34,855 bases of DNA from Candidatus Endomicrobium procryptotermitis (GTDB taxonomy: Bacteria > Elusimicrobiota > Endomicrobiia > Endomicrobiales > Endomicrobiaceae), in contig JAITIP010000023.1 of NCBI GenBank assembly GCA_031279415.1, positions 1 to 34,855 of the forward strand, in the 5' to 3' direction. The position numbers and the translations under genes were made by a program. Of this stretch, positions 1 through 6,959 are shown in pieces. A model generated the notes under the pieces. It ran no database searches, was not told where the DNA came from, and saw nothing but the letters and a program-made list of their open reading frames with translations. How positions within the stretch are numbered: position 1 is the stretch's first letter; each line of letters starts with the position of its first letter.

Positions 1-297
1 CCGGATCATATACTCATCGGCTTCCGCTTTTGTGAGCTTACAGTTTGGAACCCTTACGTCAATAACCTCATTACCGCGCCCAAGAGCCAAAAGAACGGCG
101 ATACGCTGATGACCTGCAATGATTTTGTTGTCTGTGTTTATTGCCGGTATCTCGGCAAGGTTAAACTTCTGAAGTGATTTAGTAAGCTGAGTTTTATCCT
201 CTTCGGATATTTTACGAGGATTATACGAAGTCGCTACAAGATCGCTGACCTTGCGCTTCTCTGTATGCCATGATAGTTTTGAAGTTTTTACGTGCAT
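1..297 (-). CDS. ParB-like nuclease domain protein, N-terminal part (truncated by window edge)
   Basis: I read this gene directly from the minus strand; 99 residues are visible before the sequence ends. It has the ParB/sulfiredoxin fold signature: a SYNPRKI box near residue 26 and an AGHQRIAVLLALG box near residues 61-73. Phage proteins with this domain at the N-terminus commonly continue into an N4/N6-adenine DNA methyltransferase, and a methyltransferase C-terminus is visible at the opposite end of the window. The likely role is DNA modification or DNA binding in the early or middle part of the phage programme. The ATG at 297 has no good ribosome site, and the frame stays open upstream through a hairpin, so the start is uncertain. 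It is last in the leftward early gene set. Confidence 0.8.
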   Translation of the reverse strand, partial: MHVKTSKLSWHTEKRKVSDLVATSYNPRKISEEDKTQLTKSLQKFNLAEIPAINTDNKIIAGHQRIAVLLALGRGNEVIDVRVPNCKLTKAEADEYMIR

Positions 298-311
298 AAA
301 AAAAGCCCCGC

Positions 312-330
312 AAAAAAGGACATGATGTCC
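312..330 (-). terminator. Candidate hairpin terminator upstream of the ParB-like gene
   Basis: On the minus strand a short perfect palindrome (GGACA-TCA-TGTCC, 318-330) is followed by six T (312-317). A second hairpin built on AAGCTT repeats lies just upstream (331-348). The stem is only 5 bp, so termination may be partial. It would separate the replication genes from the ParB-like gene. Confidence 0.4.
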
Positions 331-638
331 AAGCTTTGCCAAGCTTGTTATCAAAAACTTCTATTTATGCCCCAAATATATCAAACTGTATTTTCTTTGT
401 CAAGAGAAATTTAAGAGACAAAAAACTAATCTTCCTGTTTCGTAGTCGATAAAAAATAAAGTATTACACATATATACTCGGATTTAAACAAAACTACTAC
501 ATGCGGTCTGATGCCTTGAACCTTCTTTTAAACCATATTTCGAATCAATAAAGGCAAGACCATAAATAAAAAGCAATACAGTAAAAAACACACACAACAT
601 AAGAAACACCGCTTGTAAAGTATCTGACCATCTCCAAC
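331..638. other. Intergenic stretch between the ParB-like and replication genes
   Basis: This gap of about 300 bp holds the AAGCTT hairpin (331-348) and a possible tiny membrane ORF (484-600, minus). I see no tRNA, no strong promoter and no recognisable ncRNA. Base composition is very AT-rich, as expected for a phage intergenic region. Confidence 0.4.
484..600 (-). CDS. Possible 38-aa single-pass membrane protein
   Basis: Read from ATG at 600, the frame gives a hydrophobic segment (roughly residues 2-19, rich in Leu, Phe, Val and Ile) followed by a polar tail ending in CSSFV. The frame is also open upstream to near 684 without a good start codon, and no clear Shine-Dalgarno sequence precedes the ATG or a GTG at 609. 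It lies just after the replication gene on the same strand. Small membrane peptides are common in phage early regions, but this may be a chance ORF. Confidence 0.25.
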   Translation of the reverse strand: MLCVFFTVLLFIYGLAFIDSKYGLKEGSRHQTACSSFV

Positions 639-1610
639 CTACCCATTGTTCCCCCTTTTCTTTGTTAAATCGTTGTTCCGTGCGTTATATGAGGCTTCTA
701 TCTTAGGTACTTCTTTTTCATTAAACAGCCTTTCCGTTTCTTTGTAGTCTTCCGAATTGTGAAGTACGCCATCATGCCTATTTCCCTTTGAATCAGTCCA
801 GTCAAGCCCTGTGAGCTTTCTTTTTTCTTGGATAACAGAATCAAGCGTTTCTGTGCTTTCTGTCTCCTTAGCGCCGGAAGATATTTCAGTTGTAGAGTTT
901 AAATACTTCTCTTCCAAAATTTTTGTGTAGTTGTTGTCATTTTTAATAATCCAATCAAAATCGACCTTCCATTTTCTATTATTTTGTCCAAGTAAAAAAG
1001 GCTGCTTCACGATCGCTGTAAGGATATTATCAAAATTGAACTCTTTTTCTTTCAGGCGTGCCGAAAGTTTATCCTTTCTTGATGTAGTTAATTTACTCAC
1101 AGATGACAGATTATTAATCTTTGCAAACTCATTCCACTTCGTAAAAAAATCTTTTGGCGCCATGAGGGGAATCCCCTCTTTAGAATTGTCTTTAATATTG
1201 TCTTTAACAGCTATATATAGTGTGCTTGTTCTCATTTCGTTAACTTCCGATTCTCGTTTTGAGAACTCTTTGTTCTCATTTTGTGAACTTTCCGATTCTC
1301 GTTTTGAGAACTCTTTCCAACTGTCATAATCTTTATTTATCCCTGTTTTTCCGGTTCCTTTTTCATGGATCAATACATTCATTCTGATTAAATTATTAAA
1401 AGCTACGGAAACTCTACCCTTCGCAAGCTTCAGATCAGCCATTATCTTACTTTGCTTCAATGGCACAGACTTGCGATTAAACCCATAGGTTTGCCTGATC
1501 ACATATGAAACGATTTTCATTTCATTTCTCGTAAAATTGAAGAGATATACAGCCTCATATAAATCGTTTGCAATTTTAAGATATCCGTTTTCAATCTGTG
1601 GGTTCGACAT
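639..1610 (-). CDS. Phage replication initiator, O-like N-terminal domain
   Basis: A protein of about 323 aa probably initiates phage DNA replication and loads the DnaB-type helicase encoded upstream in the same operon. Residues 1-85 resemble the phage replication protein O N-terminal winged helix (GYLKIANDLYEA, then an IVSYVIRQTYGFNRKS region). A low-complexity middle repeats EFSKRESE twice. The C-terminal part holds KWKVDFDWIIKNDNNYTKILE, split here as KWKVDFDWIIK and NDNNYTKILE, a pattern seen at the ends of many phage replication proteins. The start at 1610 is chosen because GGAG lies 9 nt upstream; the ATG at 1619 directly abuts that GGAG and would have no usable site. It overlaps the preceding small gene by 20 nt, which suggests translational coupling. 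Confidence 0.75.
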   Translation of the reverse strand: MSNPQIENGYLKIANDLYEAVYLFNFTRNEMKIVSYVIRQTYGFNRKSVPLKQSKIMADLKLAKGRVSVAFNNLIRMNVLIHEKGTGKTGINKDYDSWKEFSKRESESSQNENKEFSKRESEVNEMRTSTLYIAVKDNIKDNSKEGIPLMAPKDFFTKWNEFAKINNLSSVSKLTTSRKDKLSARLKEKEFNFDNILTAIVKQPFLLGQNNRKWKVDFDWIIKNDNNYTKILEEKYLNSTTEISSGAKETESTETLDSVIQEKRKLTGLDWTDSKGNRHDGVLHNSEDYKETERLFNEKEVPKIEASYNARNNDLTKKRGNNG

Positions 1611-1842
1611 CGTTAGCATCTCCGTCTATGTCTTCTCTTTGTTTCTCAGAAATTTTTAAAAAAGCGGATGAAACTTTGCTATATTCCTCTTCAGAAAGCC
1701 ACGGCGTATCTGTGCTTAGACGGCCTTCAGTTGGATATCCCAAGTCTTTCAATAGCATTGTTATTAATAACCCTCTTTTTTTTATATCGAAACGAGAGAA
1801 TATATTTGCGTCCTCTTTATCTAAAATAATCTTGTTTGACAT
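1591..1842 (-). CDS. Small acidic protein of unknown function between helicase and initiator genes
   Basis: I do not recognise this 83-aa protein. It is charged, has no membrane segment and ends in an acidic stretch (DIDGDANDVEPTD). The start at 1842 is preferred over the ATG at 1860 because GGGGGAG sits 6 nt upstream of it and the helicase stop codon falls just before it. The gene is wedged between the helicase and initiator genes with overlaps at both ends, so it is almost certainly translated with them. A role in helicase loading or replication is a guess from position only. Confidence 0.6.
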   Translation of the reverse strand: MSNKIILDKEDANIFSRFDIKKRGLLITMLLKDLGYPTEGRLSTDTPWLSEEEYSKVSSAFLKISEKQREDIDGDANDVEPTD

Positions 1843-1843
1843 C

Positions 1844-3208
1844 TCAATCTCCCCCAACATTTAAATCTTCAAATCGACAAAATTTAAAGTTAAAAACAAG
1901 TCCTATTTCGCCTGTGTCTCCATCTCTTTGCTTTTCAATGATAAGCGTGGCAGAGTTCTTTAATTCAGGATCATCTTTTTTGTAGTACCCATCTCTATGC
2001 AAAAAGATTACCGTATCGGCATCTTGCTCAAGCGTTCCCGAATCTCTCAAATCAGAAAGCATGGGCTTTTTGTTTTCCCTTGATTCATTTTTTCTTGAAA
2101 GCTGAGAAAGAGCCAAAACTGGAACATTCAAATCTTTTGCGATTGTGCATAATCCTTGTGAAAACTCTGCCACTTCTTGCTCTCTATTTCTTTTAGAAGC
2201 GATATCGCTACCTTTTATCTTCTGTATATGGTCAATCATAACAAGCCCAATTGCCACGTTTTTAGACTTCATTTCCATTGCCCATTTTTTTGCACGCATC
2301 TGCATTTCCAAAACAGTTAGACCGGGGGTATCATCAATGTATATCGGTAATTCGGAAAGCTCTCTCGCAGCTGTGTGTAACTTTGAATATTCGCCATACA
2401 AACTGCCCTTTGATGGTTTTCTTATACGCCAGCCCTCAACATTTCCCATATTCGAAAAGAATCGATAATTTAATTTTTTGACAGACATCTCAAGAGAAAA
2501 CATTAAAACCGCTTTCTTTTCATTTTTCGCAATATTTAAACCAATGTTCAAGCCTAACATCGTTTTTCCCATGCTAGGCCTTGCGGCCAAAACTATAAAA
2601 TCACTGTTGAAAAATCCACCTGTCATTTCGTCAAGAAGTTTAAAACCTGTTTTTATGCTTAGGCTCTTGGCTTGACCTGTTATAATATCGTTAATCTCAT
2701 TCAATGTAGGTCTAACAGTATCAGCGATATGAACTATTCCATTACTGTTGTTTCGTTTCAAAATTTCAAAAAGCCTACTCTGAATATTCGATGTCAGAAC
2801 CAATGGATTATCGCTGTTTTTTAATAACTTCCCTTTGAATTCATGACAAGCATTTAAAAGCATACGGGTGTGAGAAAGTCTCAACACCTCTTCTGCGTAA
2901 TGTTCAGCATTGGCCGCAGAGCTCACAATGTCGGTTAGTTCTGTTAAATAGCTAAATCCGCCATGATCCTTAAACTGTTCGTTATTTTGAAGTCTGCTAT
3001 TAATATTTATCGTGTCGGCTTCGATATTCTTTACATAAAGGTCAATGATTGTGTTATATATAGTTCTATGCAGCTCAAAATAAAAGTCATCGGCTTTTAG
3101 AATATTGAATATCTGCGCAATTGTTTTTTGTTCGCCTGGTATCATCAGGCAACCGAGAACAGCTTTTTCGCTATTAATATCGTTTGGCGGAACTTTTGAA
3201 ATATCCAT
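1844..3208 (-). CDS. dnaB: Replicative DNA helicase, DnaB family (phage-encoded)
   Basis: A 454-aa hexameric 5'-3' helicase that unwinds DNA at the phage replication fork. The N-terminal DnaB domain spans about residues 5-110 (NSEKAVLGCLM). The RecA-like motor follows, with Walker A ARPSMGKT at 209-216, Walker B GLVMIDHIQ near 321-329, the LSQLSR sensor near 368-372 and the DLRDSGTLEQDAD block at 386-398. Length is normal for the family. The ATG overlaps the stop of the upstream 214-aa gene by one base, and the initiator gene lies downstream, so this is a phage helicase plus loader/initiator module and not the host dnaB, although that symbol is used. Confidence 0.93.
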   Translation of the reverse strand: MDISKVPPNDINSEKAVLGCLMIPGEQKTIAQIFNILKADDFYFELHRTIYNTIIDLYVKNIEADTININSRLQNNEQFKDHGGFSYLTELTDIVSSAANAEHYAEEVLRLSHTRMLLNACHEFKGKLLKNSDNPLVLTSNIQSRLFEILKRNNSNGIVHIADTVRPTLNEINDIITGQAKSLSIKTGFKLLDEMTGGFFNSDFIVLAARPSMGKTMLGLNIGLNIAKNEKKAVLMFSLEMSVKKLNYRFFSNMGNVEGWRIRKPSKGSLYGEYSKLHTAARELSELPIYIDDTPGLTVLEMQMRAKKWAMEMKSKNVAIGLVMIDHIQKIKGSDIASKRNREQEVAEFSQGLCTIAKDLNVPVLALSQLSRKNESRENKKPMLSDLRDSGTLEQDADTVIFLHRDGYYKKDDPELKNSATLIIEKQRDGDTGEIGLVFNFKFCRFEDLNVGGD

Positions 3209-3852
3209 TAATTATCAAACCATCCCGTTTCTATGTCATTTTTCTTTGCAATAAAGTAGCGCGTCATGAAAACCTTCTCGCCGAACTCAACGCCCTCAGG
3301 AACTTTCTCTATACTTTGACCTATGTCTGAACAAAGTTGAGATATTACAACGCCTATTTGTTCAAGTGATAAGAAGCTAAACATCTCAATGCTTTCTCCG
3401 TCTATCATGAATCCCTTTCTTAAAAATTGATCAGATACTATTCCGGTAGGCGCCGTTTTTTTTACATGACTGCCTTCTGTAAATTTTTTGCAGAAATTTT
3501 TTCCTGTTGAAAATTTAATGATATGAGAAGGAGTTTCTTTAACTTCTTTTATAATCTTATCTTCTTCAAATTCATATTTGACATCCCGAATATTTGTCAT
3601 TACTTTTTTAAACGTTTCTGAATCTTTATCTTTTATAAGAGTGCAGAAAAGAATAAGGGCTTTTTTGTTTACTACGCAGTTCTTCAGAAAATCCCAAAAC
3701 GCCTCATTGTCATTATGATACGAGCTTAAATAGTCGATCAGCATTTCCTCTACTCTTCTTTCTAAGCACTCCATTAATAAATGCATGTTTTTGTCTATGA
3801 TAAAACCAATACCATCTGTTGTCTGCTTTGTAACTTCATTTTTTTTGCTCAT
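3208..3852 (-). CDS. Hypothetical phage early protein (214 aa)
   Basis: I do not recognise a family. The protein is soluble, with a likely helical first half (MHLLMECLERRVEEML) and a Lys-rich middle (FSTGKNFCKKFTEGSHVKK). It is translated just ahead of the helicase with a 1-nt stop/start overlap, and follows the small helix-turn-helix gene. Position suggests an early function such as DNA metabolism or replication support. The ATG at 3852 has GGGGG plus a short spacer upstream, which supports this start. Confidence 0.6.
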   Translation of the reverse strand: MSKKNEVTKQTTDGIGFIIDKNMHLLMECLERRVEEMLIDYLSSYHNDNEAFWDFLKNCVVNKKALILFCTLIKDKDSETFKKVMTNIRDVKYEFEEDKIIKEVKETPSHIIKFSTGKNFCKKFTEGSHVKKTAPTGIVSDQFLRKGFMIDGESIEMFSFLSLEQIGVVISQLCSDIGQSIEKVPEGVEFGEKVFMTRYFIAKKNDIETGWFDN

Positions 3853-3868
3853 GCCAAGCCCCCTTGTT

Positions 3869-4099
3869 TTAAAAATCTCTCGTAAAAATATCCTTCTTTG
3901 TTTGTTTAATGCTTTTCTGCTTGTAGCTTTCTACTTCTTCAATCGGGATTCTCCATGCCGTGGTGCCATATATTTTGACAGCGTTAATCTTACCCTCCCG
4001 TATAAGAACACTTACTGTTTGTTTATGGAGATTAAAAATCTCTGCGAAATCTTTTATTCGCAAATATTTTATTTTTGAGTTGTTTTTTGTATCTTTCAT
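3869..4099 (-). CDS. Small helix-turn-helix DNA-binding protein (excisionase/MerR-like HTH_17)
   Basis: A 76-aa protein with one winged helix-turn-helix of the excisionase type: YLRIKDFAEIFNLHKQTV followed by SVLIREGKINAVKIYG and WRIPIEEVESY, ending in a basic tail. It is the first gene of the leftward early operon, directly opposite the repressor, where a Cro-like regulator or an excisionase would be expected. The family is used for both roles, so I cannot decide between them. GGGG lies 4 nt before the ATG. The preceding 230-nt leader is unusually rich in hairpins. Confidence 0.75.
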   Translation of the reverse strand: MKDTKNNSKIKYLRIKDFAEIFNLHKQTVSVLIREGKINAVKIYGTTAWRIPIEEVESYKQKSIKQTKKDIFTRDF

Positions 4100-4175
4100 T
4101 TTTCCCCGGCAACGACTATAATATTGTTGTGAAAAACATCTTAAATCTTGCTATAATTTGGGGGTATAAAAGGGC

Positions 4176-4255
4176 GAAAGGATAGCGAATAAATTCACTA
4201 TCCTTTCTATAGAGCAGACCGCTTGGCGTGAGCCTGCTTACGGGGAAATCCCCCG
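4176..4255 (-). other. Structured 5' leader of the early operon (three inverted repeats)
   Basis: Between the early promoter and the first early gene lie three inverted repeats: a 15-bp near-perfect palindrome (arms 4176-4190 and 4193-4207, one mismatch), a hairpin with AGCAG/CTGCT arms enclosing GGC/GCC (4213-4238), and CGGGG/CCCCG (4241-4255). In the minus direction the long hairpin is followed by only a short CCCTTTTA run, so it is not a textbook terminator. An attenuator, antitermination site or small immunity RNA are all possible. Confidence 0.45.
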
Positions 4256-4321
4256 ATATTATTAAAATGTTGAAAAAAAATGATTTGTTTAGCTTGCCAA
4301 GCATTCTTTCACTCACCCTTT

Positions 4322-4349
4322 TTGTTAAGTTCGCTTAACATTGTAATAT
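4322..4349 (+). promoter_or_regulatory. Candidate promoter for the repressor operon
   Basis: TTGTTA (4322-4327), a 16-bp spacer and TAATAT (4344-4349) point rightward to the repressor gene. It is weaker than the opposing early promoter and overlaps it face to face, as expected of a repressor-maintenance promoter. The GTTAAG/CTTAAC palindrome lies inside its spacer. Confidence 0.45.
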
Positions 4350-4358
4350 ATGCTTAAC
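4324..4358. promoter_or_regulatory. Putative repressor operator sites
   Basis: A perfect inverted repeat GTTAAG-TTCG-CTTAAC (4324-4339) covers the predicted start of the early transcript, and a further CTTAAC half-site (4353-4358) lies in the spacer of that promoter. Repeated dyad sites between divergent repressor and early genes are the usual layout of phage operators. Binding is inferred from position and symmetry. Confidence 0.6.
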
Positions 4359-4368
4359 ATTATGTCAA
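4340..4368 (-). promoter_or_regulatory. Strong sigma-70-type early promoter (leftward)
   Basis: On the minus strand TTGACA (4368-4363), a 17-bp spacer and TACAAT (4345-4340) give a near-consensus promoter, with a predicted start near 4333 inside a perfect palindrome. It would drive the helix-turn-helix, helicase and initiator genes and be shut off by the repressor encoded on the other strand. Confidence 0.75.
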
Positions 4369-4396
4369 CAGGGATTTTTCCCTCGGAGGTTCTCCT

Positions 4397-5026
4397 ATGA
4401 GCAAACAAAAAAGCAGCAATATTGGATTTGTAATTTCGGCGCTTTTGAAAGAAAGCAATATGACGCAAGAAGAACTGTCGTCTAAAATAGGCATTAGTCG
4501 GCCAGTAATAAGCGGATGGATAAATGCAAGATATGAGCCGACTTTCGAAAACGTAAAAAAATTAGCGAAGATTTTCGGAAGATCAATCTCTGTTTTTTCT
4601 GAAGACAATAACAGCTATATGGATGAAAAGGATATTATTCCATTAACAGATAAAAATACAATAAGAATTCCAATATACATTGACATTTCTGCCGGGGTTC
4701 CCAACTTTTTAGATGAAGATCCTTCCGGGTACGAAGATGTTCCACGCATTATTGCCTATGGCGCAAAGTTCGCAGTAAGATGCAATGGTGACAGTATGAC
4801 GCCTACAATATCAAAGGGTGACATTTGCTATATAAAACCTTCTATCGAAGCTATAGACGGAAAGATTATGTTAGTAAAGGTAGATGATGGGTTTACTTTA
4901 AAAAGAATTAAAAAAAATAAAGGCAAAATCGAACTTTTGTCCGACAATAAAAAATACTCCAAAACTAAATATAAATCCATTGAATTTATTGGCCTTGTTG
5001 TAGCTACAAAAAGAGAAATAGCATGA
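4397..5026 (+). CDS. LexA/CI-type phage repressor (HTH plus S24 peptidase)
   Basis: A 209-aa repressor that would keep the prophage silent and be inactivated by RecA-stimulated self-cleavage. The N-terminal HTH_3 domain is at residues 20-65 (MTQEELSSKIGISRPVISGW). A linker carries an Ala-Gly pair at 99-100, the expected cleavage site, and the S24 domain has the nucleophile in GDSMTP (Ser133) and the general base in FTLKR (Lys169). These spacings match LexA closely, so the protease appears intact. GGAGG lies 7 nt before the ATG. It is first in a rightward three-gene lysogeny operon (repressor, secreted protein, integrase), with a 4-nt ATGA overlap to the second gene. Confidence 0.93.
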   Translation: MSKQKSSNIGFVISALLKESNMTQEELSSKIGISRPVISGWINARYEPTFENVKKLAKIFGRSISVFSEDNNSYMDEKDIIPLTDKNTIRIPIYIDISAGVPNFLDEDPSGYEDVPRIIAYGAKFAVRCNGDSMTPTISKGDICYIKPSIEAIDGKIMLVKVDDGFTLKRIKKNKGKIELLSDNKKYSKTKYKSIEFIGLVVATKREIA

Positions 5027-5445
5027 GAAAATTTTTAATCTGTTTTCTTTTATTGCTTAGCTCGATATCGTTCGCCAAGGAATCAAGCGGCAGGCATTAC
5101 AAGGATGAATCCGAAGCCGGCATTAACATTCAACAAGTATTAAATAAGGCCGCGCATGGACAGTTCAGATATTTAGCTGAAGTCATGATTGATGGTGTAA
5201 ACAAAAAAAGAATCGCAGTTCATTATGCTGTTCTTGATAGTGAGTATAATTTAATCACAAAAGCAAATTCTGGATTAAACGGCGAACTATATGATGCTAT
5301 AAGCGACAGAGCCATTGCAAAGGGTGACATCAATATCTCGAATCAAGAAATAAAAAAAGCTAAATACGTTATGATTAATATTTTTATTATGCCTGACAAA
5401 AAAACGCCAATAAGAAAATATTTTGATTTCAAAATAGGTGACTAA
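5023..5445 (+). CDS. Secreted protein of unknown function inside the lysogeny operon
   Basis: A 140-aa protein with a clear signal peptide: MRK, then an FLICFLLLLSS core, with probable cleavage after SFA near residue 18. The mature part is a small mixed alpha/beta-looking domain with no Cys pair and no recognised motif. It starts inside the repressor stop codon (ATGA) and ends directly before the integrase ATG, so it should be made with both during lysogeny. Known phage genes in this position often alter the host envelope or exclude other phages, but nothing in the sequence proves that here. Confidence 0.7.
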   Translation: MRKFLICFLLLLSSISFAKESSGRHYKDESEAGINIQQVLNKAAHGQFRYLAEVMIDGVNKKRIAVHYAVLDSEYNLITKANSGLNGELYDAISDRAIAKGDINISNQEIKKAKYVMINIFIMPDKKTPIRKYFDFKIGD

Positions 5446-6573
5446 ATGGCATATCTATATTTAAAAAATGGACGATATTACATAAGAGATTATAAAAAAC
5501 AGCCTAAGATAGATAATAAAGGGCTACCTGTTAAGGATGCCGCAGGCAACGTTATTTATAAAAATGTTAACGTATGGATAAAATCTTCAAAAGATCATAA
5601 GCTTGCAAAAATAGAACTCGGCAAATACGAAGAAAACAAAGATCGTGGGCGTATAGGTTTAGATAAAAAGCATACTTCATGGCAAGATATAAAAGAAAGA
5701 TATATCGCTTATTCAAAAGCAAATAAGGCTCCAACAAGCGTTAATCTTGATGAACAGCTATTCAGAAATATAGAACAGTTTTATCCTTATATGACTTCTG
5801 TTGAAGATCTGAACATTTCCTTTTGTGAGAAATTTTTTGCTTGGCTGAAAAGCAGCGAGAAGAACGCAGATGCTACAGTAAAAAGAAAAGGCACGACATT
5901 AAAGAATATCGGAACAAAACTCGTTGATTGGTATATCCTTCAGATCAACCCATTGCAAAAACTTAAAATTCCAAAGGTAACTCAGGAAAAAGAAATACTA
6001 TACTGGCGTACTCCGAGTGAAACTCAAAAAGTTATTGATGAATCTGCAGGTGTGTGGAAAGACATAAATATAACTGGTTTTTGTATAGGTACACGAATAT
6101 CGGAGTGCTTAAATATGAGATGGAGTTTTATAGATTTTGAAAATAATTCCTATAAGATAGAATCCGTGGGAAACTTCAGAACCAAAAGCAGAAAATTCCG
6201 AGTAGGAAAGCTTCCGCCACCATACAAGGATCATCTTTTAAAACTTAAAGCTAAGCAAGCGAAAAACCCTAAAATCAAAACAGATAAAATCATTGTATAT
6301 GAAGATGGAACTAGTCCTACAATGAACAGCGCTTCAAGCTACCTAAAGAAATTTTACAATAGTATAGGGTTTCCGGGCTATCATTCTCATTGCCTGAGGC
6401 ACACATTCGCCGCTTTCTATTTGTTTGAATATAAAGACATCTACGGGCTTTCTAAGCTATTAGGACATCACTCTGTAGAGATAACAGAGAAATATTATGG
6501 ACATTTACTTGGTAATTATTTTGATGAATCTATGGCCGTGTTTAATCCGTTTAAATATGTGAAAAAAGATTAA
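5446..6573 (+). CDS. int: Tyrosine-family phage integrase (left segment)
   Basis: A 375-aa site-specific recombinase. An N-terminal basic, Tyr-rich arm-binding region (about 1-70) is followed by a SAM-like core-binding domain (about 75-170) and the catalytic domain. Catalytic residues visible are Arg217 (GTRISECLNMRW), His315 and Arg318 (HCLRHT), His341 (LLGHHS) and the nucleophile in TEKYYGH, probably Tyr351. Length is normal and the site looks intact. It begins right after the stop of the secreted protein with AGGTGA as ribosome site, so it belongs to the repressor operon. Its 3' end faces the 19-bp tRNA fragment at 6901, the probable attachment site. Confidence 0.93.
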   Translation: MAYLYLKNGRYYIRDYKKQPKIDNKGLPVKDAAGNVIYKNVNVWIKSSKDHKLAKIELGKYEENKDRGRIGLDKKHTSWQDIKERYIAYSKANKAPTSVNLDEQLFRNIEQFYPYMTSVEDLNISFCEKFFAWLKSSEKNADATVKRKGTTLKNIGTKLVDWYILQINPLQKLKIPKVTQEKEILYWRTPSETQKVIDESAGVWKDINITGFCIGTRISECLNMRWSFIDFENNSYKIESVGNFRTKSRKFRVGKLPPPYKDHLLKLKAKQAKNPKIKTDKIIVYEDGTSPTMNSASSYLKKFYNSIGFPGYHSHCLRHTFAAFYLFEYKDIYGLSKLLGHHSVEITEKYYGHLLGNYFDESMAVFNPFKYVKKD

Positions 6574-6590
6574 TCTTTAGTGAGTAAGGC

Positions 6591-6758
6591 TTGGCAAAAG
6601 CAAAAGGGAGCATTGGCGAATACTACAGAGAACGTATTGCGCTTTCCGGAAAGCTGATCAGGGCAAAACGCAAAGGTGACATTAAACGCCAAGTAGAAAT
6701 ATCAGCAAAAATCGAAGCATTAGAGAAAAAAATTAATGCAATCGAAAAGGGTTTTTAA
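6591..6758 (+). CDS. Possible small basic protein with TTG start, between integrase and attachment site
   Basis: Read directly: a 55-aa Lys-, Arg- and Glu-rich helical peptide (KGSIGEYYRERIALSGKL, ending in KIEALEKKINAIEKGF). A stop lies two codons upstream and the first possible start is TTG at 6591, with AAGG almost touching it, so translation would be poor. The amphipathic, charged composition looks protein-like, and it may be a remnant of a larger gene. The function is unknown. Confidence 0.4.
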   Translation: MAKAKGSIGEYYRERIALSGKLIRAKRKGDIKRQVEISAKIEALEKKINAIEKGF

Positions 6759-6828
6759 GCACTTTTATGTCTCTTAATTTTCTCTTATAAAATGTTTATT
6801 AATTGTCTATATTGTCGTAATTGCTTTT

Positions 6829-6856
6829 TTGAAAATACAACTTTCACGACTATAAA
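6829..6856 (+). promoter_or_regulatory. Candidate rightward promoter on the phage side of the attachment site
   Basis: TTGAAA (6829-6834), a 16-bp spacer and TATAAA (6851-6856) would start transcription near 6863 and read through the tRNA fragment toward the ABC-F gene. It lies in phage-side DNA, so integration would supply it. A T-rich stretch follows the tRNA fragment and could weaken read-through. Confidence 0.35.
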
Positions 6857-6900
6857 ATGAGATTTTGTTGATTTTTGAAGGAAAAAGGAGTTTATGTATA

Positions 6901-6919
6901 TCAAATCCCTCTCCTTCCG
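6901..6919 (+). repeat. tRNA 3'-end fragment, probable prophage attachment core (attR)
   Basis: TCAAATCCCTCTCCTTCCG reads as most of a tRNA T-loop, the 3' T-stem strand (CCCTC), the 3' acceptor strand (TCCTTCC) and a discriminator G, followed by a T-rich run like a tRNA terminator. The matching 5' T-stem (GAGGG) and acceptor (GGAAGGA) are not upstream, so only the 3' end is present. That is the usual scar of phage integration into a tRNA gene. G73 suggests a serine tRNA. The intact tRNA should lie at the other end of the left prophage, outside the window. Confidence 0.7.
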
Positions 6920-6959
6920 TTTTTCTTTTTTAAACAAAATAAACGGTTAAGAGGTAATT

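Noticed and set aside
4116-4316. 66-aa ORF in the early leader
   Set aside because: Its codons run through three inverted repeats, the product has no natural composition, and the region is better explained as a structured leader.
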